Positions 58,291 through 64,000 of a stretch of DNA of 64,000 nt are shown piece after piece. The translations under genes and the position numbers were made by a program. The first letter of the stretch is position 1; each line of letters begins with the position of its first letter. Source of the stretch: Rhodocollybia butyracea (Eukaryota > Basidiomycota > Agaricomycetes > Agaricales > Omphalotaceae); contig JADNRY010000042.1 in assembly GCA_015501585.1 (NCBI GenBank), positions 186,001 through 250,000 on the forward strand, read 5' to 3'. The notes beneath the pieces are model-generated. The model made no database searches. It saw only the letters and a program-made list of their open reading frames with translations, and had not been told where the DNA came from.

Positions 58291-60234
58291 GACAAGCCCT
58301 AGCCCATACTATTCAGTGCCGTCAGAAATAATAAGTAATCACACTGCACTACTTGGACTCCTATTATAGGGGCTATCAGTTCTGGGGTTTCCAAATCTTT
58401 GGTTAAATCTAAAGTCATAACAAAGTCATAATTGCTACCATCTTGTGTCACTATTGAAACTAAACGAGAAAAATCTGTGGCATCTCAGTTTTCTTCTAGT
58501 TTCCAAACAAACATCTTTATATCCTGGAGTCATTCTTCTCCCTGGCAGTACCTTTTACCAGTGAGCCAGCGACAAAATGTAAAACACAAATAAGTATGGC
58601 CTCAGAAGTGTGCAATACAACCAACTCGTATTGAGAACGGTAAGTACCTGTAAAACGCGAATAAGTACGGCTACATGTATAAGCGTAAGTACGAGTTCCA
58701 CAGATACATAGATAAAGTAAACGACTGAGGGGAAACAACGACGTGTCCTGAATATATAAGTAAATGCACAAAACTGCCAAGTCATAGAAAGGCACTCGGA
58801 TAAATGAGATACGTAGGTTAAATAAAAGAGGCAAGGAAAAATGAAGCTCCCCACCGGAGGATAAATTAAACCAGGACCAAAACACGTCCCATCTACGTCG
58901 GAAGCAAAAGGCGGGCAGGCCTCCTCTTCCCATAGTACTCCCTTTGACACAGAACAGCTGCTTAATACATTGCTGTGACCAATATGGCAAGTATGGCAGT
59001 CTTGTACATGCTGCCCAGTGCCAGTGAACTGCCACATGGCTTGCTGAACTACATGCACAGTTGTTCATGTAGCACGACTTGTACTACACCCACAAGGACA
59101 TACTTATTTCAATAAACCATTTATTCAATCTGAAATTCTTGCTTGTATTTAAAGGATGAATTACTTAGGAGTAGCTAGACAGACTCTCTCACTAGAAAAC
59201 CTAACTATTCTCACTCAGAAGACTTTGGAATTTGCTTTGAAAAGCTAGGCTTTCCCTCCTTGAATACTTAGATCAGAATTGGTTCAAGCATAGGCACGAG
59301 CTAAGCTCGGTTCAAGAGCCCAAATGGTACCGAATACATTGAACAAGTATGTGACAAACACAGACTTTCTAGCCAAGATATCATTAAGGGTAAGTACTCT
59401 GGCTGAGTCCCACTCTAATCCCAAGCTCATCAGGAGGAAATCTGAATTACTCACATCTGACTCAGAATTGACCTTGAATTGTTCACCCGTCTAGATTTCT
59501 ATCTAGTATGTTTCAAACTTCTCCCTTACATCAGTGCCCTCAGTTGATTACAGTCAAGTGTACTTACTTCTGAAGGCTTGTCTTGGGGTGAGTTTAAGTA
59601 ACTTTACTAGTAGGTAATCAGAGCCTGTTACTTATACAAGTATGACTCATTCTACAGGTACTACTAAGTGCAATTTAATCCAGTAGATTAACACTCAAGT
59701 GTACTACTGAGGGATATTGTACTTACTTATTCCATACTACATAGAAGAATCATGAATGGAATCTGGAAGGCTGGCCTATGCTTGGAATCTCAATAGCAAT
59801 GAGGTTTGATTTCTGGTACAGAGAAAGAGTTGTTAGCTCTTCTTGAATCTCTGAATCATGTTCGTCGACCGAAGGAGCCCCTAGATCATCTCTAACATCA
59901 AACAGCAATAAATCCCGGGCCTGGGTAATCAATTCAGTGGCAATTCTGTACAGGCTCGAGCTGACCTGAATATTGTGCTTGCCTCCTAATGAGCCCTTGA
60001 TGAACTCAGCACTCAGGTTACAAGTGGTAGGCTCAAAAACAGGTAAAGGGGGATGGCAACATGGTCACTGGCACAGTTTACTTTGCACGGTCACGACCAT
60101 CTTTTACGACACCGCCGTGACCGTATATGAGGCAGTAGTATACTCTGCTGTTAATTTGCAGCGTGTTTAGCATTTTTTCTCAACCGACGGCGTACCAATG
60201 GATAAATAGTAATAGATTTACATAATTGTAACGA

Positions 60235-60325
60235 GTGCCCGAGGTCCATGTCCCGATTTGGCAACATCAGTTCGGCTACGTCAAAAATCTTGATCCGAGG
60301 TGGCAGGCCCTTCTTGCTTTCCATA
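60235..60325 (-). repeat. Right terminal inverted repeat
   Basis: Inverse complement of 57673-57763, ending GCTTTCCATA and followed by the target repeat GTTAT. Confidence 0.85.
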
Positions 60326-60556
60326 GTTATACTAGTTAAAGAAAAACATCGCTAGAGACTTATTCCTAATAGGTCTTGTTACTTGCTTAACGAATGGAAC
60401 CTCCATGGAACCTCTACACCCTGCCACATGGGGAGCTCCACGTATCTTAGCAGCCGGATTCAACTCAAGCTAAGGATAGTAGACAATATTTATCAGATCA
60501 CGCTTTTAGATGTGCAAATAAAAATCAAAAAACATTCCTGTCCAAATAATTATTAA

Positions 60557-60655
60557 TGATGAGAGTGGGTTTTGAACCCACGCCACGAATGACTAGAGAT
60601 GGTTCACAAGAGGTCAACCTAAATCTAGCGCCTTAGACCACTCGGCCATCTCACC
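60557..60655 (-). tRNA. tRNA-Leu (anticodon TAG), with intron
   Basis: On the minus strand: acceptor GGTGAGA pairs with TCTCATC; D arm TGGCCGAGTGGTCTAAGGC; anticodon stem CTAGA with TCTAG; loop TTTAGG carrying TAG. An intron of roughly 20 bases follows position 37, then a long variable arm typical of class II (TCATTCGTGG). The T arm reads GTGGGTTTTGAACCCAC on the plus strand (loop TTCAAAA). One T-arm base differs from the neighbouring copy, so it may be slightly weakened, but all stems pair. Confidence 0.82.
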
Positions 60656-60878
60656 ATGGTTTAAAGAAGGGATTATGCCTTGTTAGGGGGAGGCTTAGAG
60701 GGGAACCCACAGTTATAAAAACCTAGATAATGATACGCCCATAATACGATACAGTGACGGATAGATACAGTAAGGATACACGGAGAATACGCCGATAATA
60801 CACAATGTTAATACACCTCGAATAACACCTCGAGTCGAATACACACGTATCTAAAAAGAATCCCTAGCCAATATAGAA

Positions 60879-60980
60879 TGATGAGAGTGGGATTTGAACC
60901 CACGCCACGAATGACTAGAGATAGATGTATCACTACAACGAACCTAAATCTAGCGCCTTAGACCACTCGGCCATCTCACC
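60879..60980 (-). tRNA. tRNA-Leu (anticodon TAG), with intron
   Basis: Same gene type as 60557-60655 and the best copy in the window: GGTGAGA/TCTCATC acceptor stem, canonical D arm, CTAGA/TCTAG anticodon stem with TAG, an intron of about 20 bases (ttcgttgtagtgatacatc), class II variable arm, and the T arm GTGGG-TTCAAAT-CCCAC. It lies about 210 bases beyond the 3' end of the HIT-finger gene, an arrangement repeated in the decayed copies elsewhere. Confidence 0.9.
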
Positions 60981-61191
60981 ATGGTTAAAAGAATGGATTA
61001 TGGCTTGTTGTGGGGATTAGAAAGCTTCATTGAGTTATAGAGGGAACAGTAATAATGATAGCCCCAGATAGTGATACGCACATATTACACACGATACACG
61101 GTACATTAAGATACATTAAGAACACGCCGATTATACACCTTGAATAACATCTCGAATCACAGACATATCTAGAAAGAATCCCAATCCAAGC

Positions 61192-62185
61192 CTAACGTCC
61201 CCTGCCGTCTTTACCATCCTTCTCCCGCACCGCACCTTCGATGGCCTCGGCTAGCGCGCGCAGCGCGAGTACGTCTTCTGATACTCCTGATCCTTCAGGT
61301 TGATGGTGAGGAGCTGGAAAAAAAAAACGATTCGTTCTCAGCTTTTTTTGACGAGTATAGTCATAAAACAAGTCATACCTTGTCCAAACCCAATATCGAT
61401 CCTTCCATCTCCAACGCCCAAAGCGCGCTGAAGTGCCCTCTCGCGTTCGACACCAGAGAGTTTATCGATGGATATAAGGAGGTTTCGAAGAGCGGTATTT
61501 GGGAGGTCTGGGTGCCCTGGGATAGGAGAAGACGTGAAGAGGGCTTTGCGGACGGCGGAGGAGGTGGCTAGAGGAGTAGGATAAATAAACATCGCAGTAT
61601 TACATTAGACGCATTACTTGATAGCAGCGAAAGAGAATTCGGCGTACCGATAGCCTCATAATGCCGTGTCCTCAGCGGCTTGGGGTCGTTCCGTTGTAGA
61701 GGATCAGGATATGCCGGTTCGTCGTCTGCGATGTAGGGCCAGCGCAGAGATGTTAGTGGTTTTAAGAGGTGGAGGGTCATTTAGGGCATTAGCGACGGGA
61801 GAGTCGGTATTGGTATTGGAGTTATGTTGGAGAGCTGGTAAAGCGGGGTCCATAGGTGACGATTCTACGGTTGTCGATGTCTTGGTATAGAGATTGCGCG
61901 GAAGACGATGCTTCTGACGCGGTTTTTGTGCCAGTACAAAATTGGCCGGGGATGGAATTACCGTCGGAGGATTTATGAATTTTGAAGCATACTACGGAGC
62001 AACTATTCAAAAACGTTCATTAGACATAACATGAGCAACAACGCTACGAAAAAAAAGATGAAAAAAGACGTACTAGGGACATAACACGCCGAACAAGTGT
62101 AGTTACTCTCTACTTGATTGCAGATTTGACATGTCGCTTTTTTGGCAGTTTTTCGTGCGGATTGGCGAAGCTGGGACGCAGACAT
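61192..62185 (-). CDS. HIT-type zinc finger protein
   Basis: The start MSASQLRQSARKTAKK leads into the zf-HIT finger CQICNQVESNYTCSACYV, joined across an intron (donor after AGTAC) to CSVVCFKIHK. That restores the C-x2-C, C-x2-C, C-x3-C, x-x-x-H pattern of the finger. Later exons give ESSPMDPALPALQHNSNT, SLRWPYIADDEPAYPD, PLRTRHYEAIG, LLISIDKLSGVERERALQRA and EDVLALRALAEAIEGAVRE to TAG. zf-HIT proteins of this size (Hit1/ZNHIT3-like) act in box C/D snoRNP assembly in the nucleus; the C-terminal helices fit that role. The frame between PPPLK and PLTSLR is off by one base: four T at 61760-61763, where the duplicate at 45.3 kb has three. That is either an error or a real frameshift. An upstream ATG at 62248 is possible. 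Confidence 0.75.
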
Positions 62186-63072
62186 TGGTTTTTGTGGTGT
62201 AGAATGGGTGGAAAGAACCGCTGGAGGTTGGGCTAACGGATGGAGCACAGTGACATGATCGTACGAAAAAAAGAATTCAGCGGGCGCTTATGCATTACGG
62301 GCGCTTGTACTTTCCGGGCGCTCGACTTCTGACTTCGACTCGCTGAGACGACTACAGGTACTGGAGCTGTAGTTTCTTCAATACAATGCCCTAGCGCTGT
62401 TTGAGCCGAATTCCAGTGAGTATATATCTATTTGCAGAAGCTGACGGAAAGAACACGCTTTCGGTGAGTTAAGCTAACCACAGTAAGCAGACTTTCGACG
62501 TGTTGTTGGTTTCTCGGTTCGACACGCGAATGTGACCTAGGTTGGACGTTGGACAAGGCCTAATTATGGTCTGCGTGTGCAGCATGTCGCAGATCTCTTA
62601 CCGATGGGACTAGTAGTAACACATGCGCAGGCCGTTGGTACCTTTGTGCCAAGGACGCCTTTCAAGAGGGCAGGCAGCGGCCACAGCTCGGTGCCACAAT
62701 CTCTGTCACTCAAGTACTCACTGTCCCGCCGTCTATCTCTCGAATTAGTCTACCTGACTCGTCGAAAGGTGCGCGAGACAAGAGAGTTCTCCTGTGCGGA
62801 CGACGTAGTTTTTCTCCAGCTTCTCGATAAAAACCACCAGATAACTGAACGTTCGAGAAGGGTCAACTGACTGGCTGTCCTTTCGAATTCACTTCTAAAT
62901 TCTATAATCGAGGAAATCGACTTACGCCACTCCCTGCGCACGTTTGCTCTATTCCGTCTTTTCACCATCCGCACAAAGCCACAAATATTCGGTCCGAATA
63001 TTCCGTAACATTTATACGAATTTTAGACTGAACTTTTTTCCTTTAGGGCACTCGTCCCTTTCCGCTACGGCC
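62186..63072. promoter_or_regulatory. Shared promoter region of HIT-finger and TLC genes
   Basis: The two genes are divergent with 887 bases between their starts. Parts of this spacer recur in front of the HIT-finger copies at 45.7-46.1 kb (GGTACCTTTGTG, CCTTTCAAGAG) and at 25.3 kb (AACGAGCGCCCG). The duplications therefore carried the regulatory DNA too. Confidence 0.5.
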
Positions 63073-64000
63073 ATGGCTCTCGTCCCCTCGGCGCAGACTC
63101 AGTGCGCGACGTTCCTACTGTCCTACGTCGCCTTCGTCTCCGCGTACTACGTCATTTCCCCGCACTTTCCTGCCCCGAAACAGAACTCCTGGATCATCAC
63201 TACTGTATCCAGCTGTGTCATGACTTTGGCGAGTGCGCCGTTTGTCTGGGATTATCTCGCTTCGAGAGGAGACGTTAGTGCTATTAGGGCGTTTCCGGAG
63301 CTGTCAGTTGGTTCTAGTCGGCTTTTTCAGGCGTATTTGTTCGCGTGGGTTGCCCATTTTCAACCCTGATTTTTTTCACTGATTGTTATTGGGTTCTAGT
63401 GACTTGTCGGTTGGGGTACTACGTTATCGGGACCAAATAAACATTGCGACTGGCTGGTTCCATCATATCTTGTATTTAGGCATTATTGAGTATGCGATTC
63501 AGCAGAAATGGGCATATGTCTTTTCTTTGGCTACGTGTATGGAGGTTCGTGCACCGTGCCCTACACCTAAAATATTTTGTGCTAACTTTATTTTTTTTTT
63601 TTCCTCGTTCCAGCTCCCAACTTTCGTCCTCGGCCTCTCAACACTCTTTCCGCGCCTCCGCTCCAACGTCCTCTTCGCCGTCTCCTTCTTCGTCACGCGT
63701 ATCCTCTTCCATAGTATCATCTGCCTCGCGTATTACATCCCCAAGAACCGCCCTCTAACTCCTCTTACACCTCTTACGCCATTGACACCTCTCACCACAA
63801 CATACTCAGAATCAATATCCCCTCTCTCTATGCCGTCACCATCATCCCCGGAAATAGGCTCCATCGTCCCCGCTATCCTCCTTACGTGTATCTTTCCGAT
63901 GCACGCGACGTGGTTCATGGCGTGTCTAAAGGGCTTCAAGAAACGGGCGAAGGTGAAGAAGGAGAGGATAGCGAAGATAGGGAAGAAAGATGGGAAAGAG
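63073..64000 (+). CDS. TLC-domain membrane protein, partial at window end
   Basis: Exons in frame: MALVPSAQTQCATFLLSYVA to RLFQAYLFA; then DLSVGVLRYRDQINIATGWF with HHILYLGIIEYAIQQKWAYV to CME; then LPTFVLGLSTLFPRLRSNVL with FAVSFFVTRILFHSIICLAY, a Thr/Pro/Leu repeat, and a final helix AILLTCIFPMHATWFMACLK followed by a basic tail running off the window. The WFHH pair followed by alternating helices matches the TRAM-LAG1-CLN8 fold; such fungal proteins sit in internal membranes and are linked to sphingolipid synthesis or lipid sensing. It is the only unbroken copy of the three here. The start is supported by equal starts in the pseudogenes. Confidence 0.78.

Larger units (their letters stand above)
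57672..60325. mobile_element. TIR transposon of 2.65 kb, non-autonomous
   Basis: The left end TATGGAAAGCAAGAAGGGCC is repeated in inverted orientation at the right end (60233-60325). About 91 bases are identical, then similarity fades over some 25 more. GTTAT flanks both sides (57667-57671 and 60326-60330) as a 5-base target duplication. The inside has no recognisable transposase: the 183-codon minus-strand frame at 58517-59068 has no DDE-type pattern. Identity of the arms implies recent movement. The superfamily cannot be fixed from ends and duplication length alone. Confidence 0.75.

Noticed and set aside
58517..59068. 183-codon minus-strand frame inside the TIR element, considered as a transposase
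   Set aside because: No DDE/D pattern or DNA-binding motif; Cys, Tyr and Phe content looks like chance translation. Two long overlapping frames on the same strand argue against coding.

Overview
This is nuclear DNA of a mushroom-forming basidiomycete (Agaricomycetes). The genes are broken by many short GT-AG introns (about 45-70 bases). Gene families typical of that group occur: an F-box protein with a basic N-terminus, a several-pass membrane protein, small secreted proteins, an Armillaria-type flavin halogenase, and a multi-exon protein beginning with an AGDQ-type N-terminus. tRNA-Leu genes carry introns, and LTR and TIR transposons are common. Much of the window is accessory DNA rich in decayed duplicates.

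Layout. 1-9.9 kb: a membrane-protein gene (2627-4123) and two tandem paralogous genes (5704-6152, 8146-8605). Each of the two encodes a signal peptide and ends in a short two-cysteine peptide directly behind a Lys-Arg site, as in Kex2-processed hormone-like peptides. 9.9-13.6 kb: a Ty1/copia element with 5' LTR, PBS and frameshifted gag-pol, cut off inside reverse transcriptase and joined to a TLC-domain pseudogene. 15.3-17.8 kb: a CACTA-like DNA transposon with 24-base TIRs, a 4-base target duplication and two opposed arrays of ACTGTC/GACAGT hairpins. 19.6-26.5 kb: a small secreted cysteine protein, an intact F-box gene, and decayed TLC/HIT-finger/tRNA-Leu copies. 28.0-41.7 kb: a metabolic cluster. 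48.0-50.2 kb: an intact multi-exon gene of unknown function. 51.0-54.5 kb: a gag-only LTR retroelement built from a dense chain of short hairpins. 55-60.3 kb: duplicated tRNA-like pseudogenes and a 2.65 kb TIR element. 60.5-64 kb: the best-preserved copy of the tRNA-Leu / HIT-finger / TLC module.

The metabolic cluster holds, in order, a phenolic acid decarboxylase, a phenylalanine ammonia-lyase (frameshifted), an FAD aromatic monooxygenase, a flavin-dependent halogenase and an MFS exporter. Together they suggest phenylalanine or tyrosine going to a cinnamate, then to a vinylphenol or styrene, with hydroxylation, chlorination and export. The PAL member seems to be decaying, so the pathway may now draw on cinnamates from elsewhere.

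The three observations I rate highest are: the hairpin-chain gag-only retroelement with three in-frame TGA codons that look like CpG decay; the paired Kex2-type secreted peptide precursors; and the PAL-decarboxylase-monooxygenase-halogenase-transporter cluster. All gene models were spliced by eye. Exon joins were checked for reading frame but not against transcripts.
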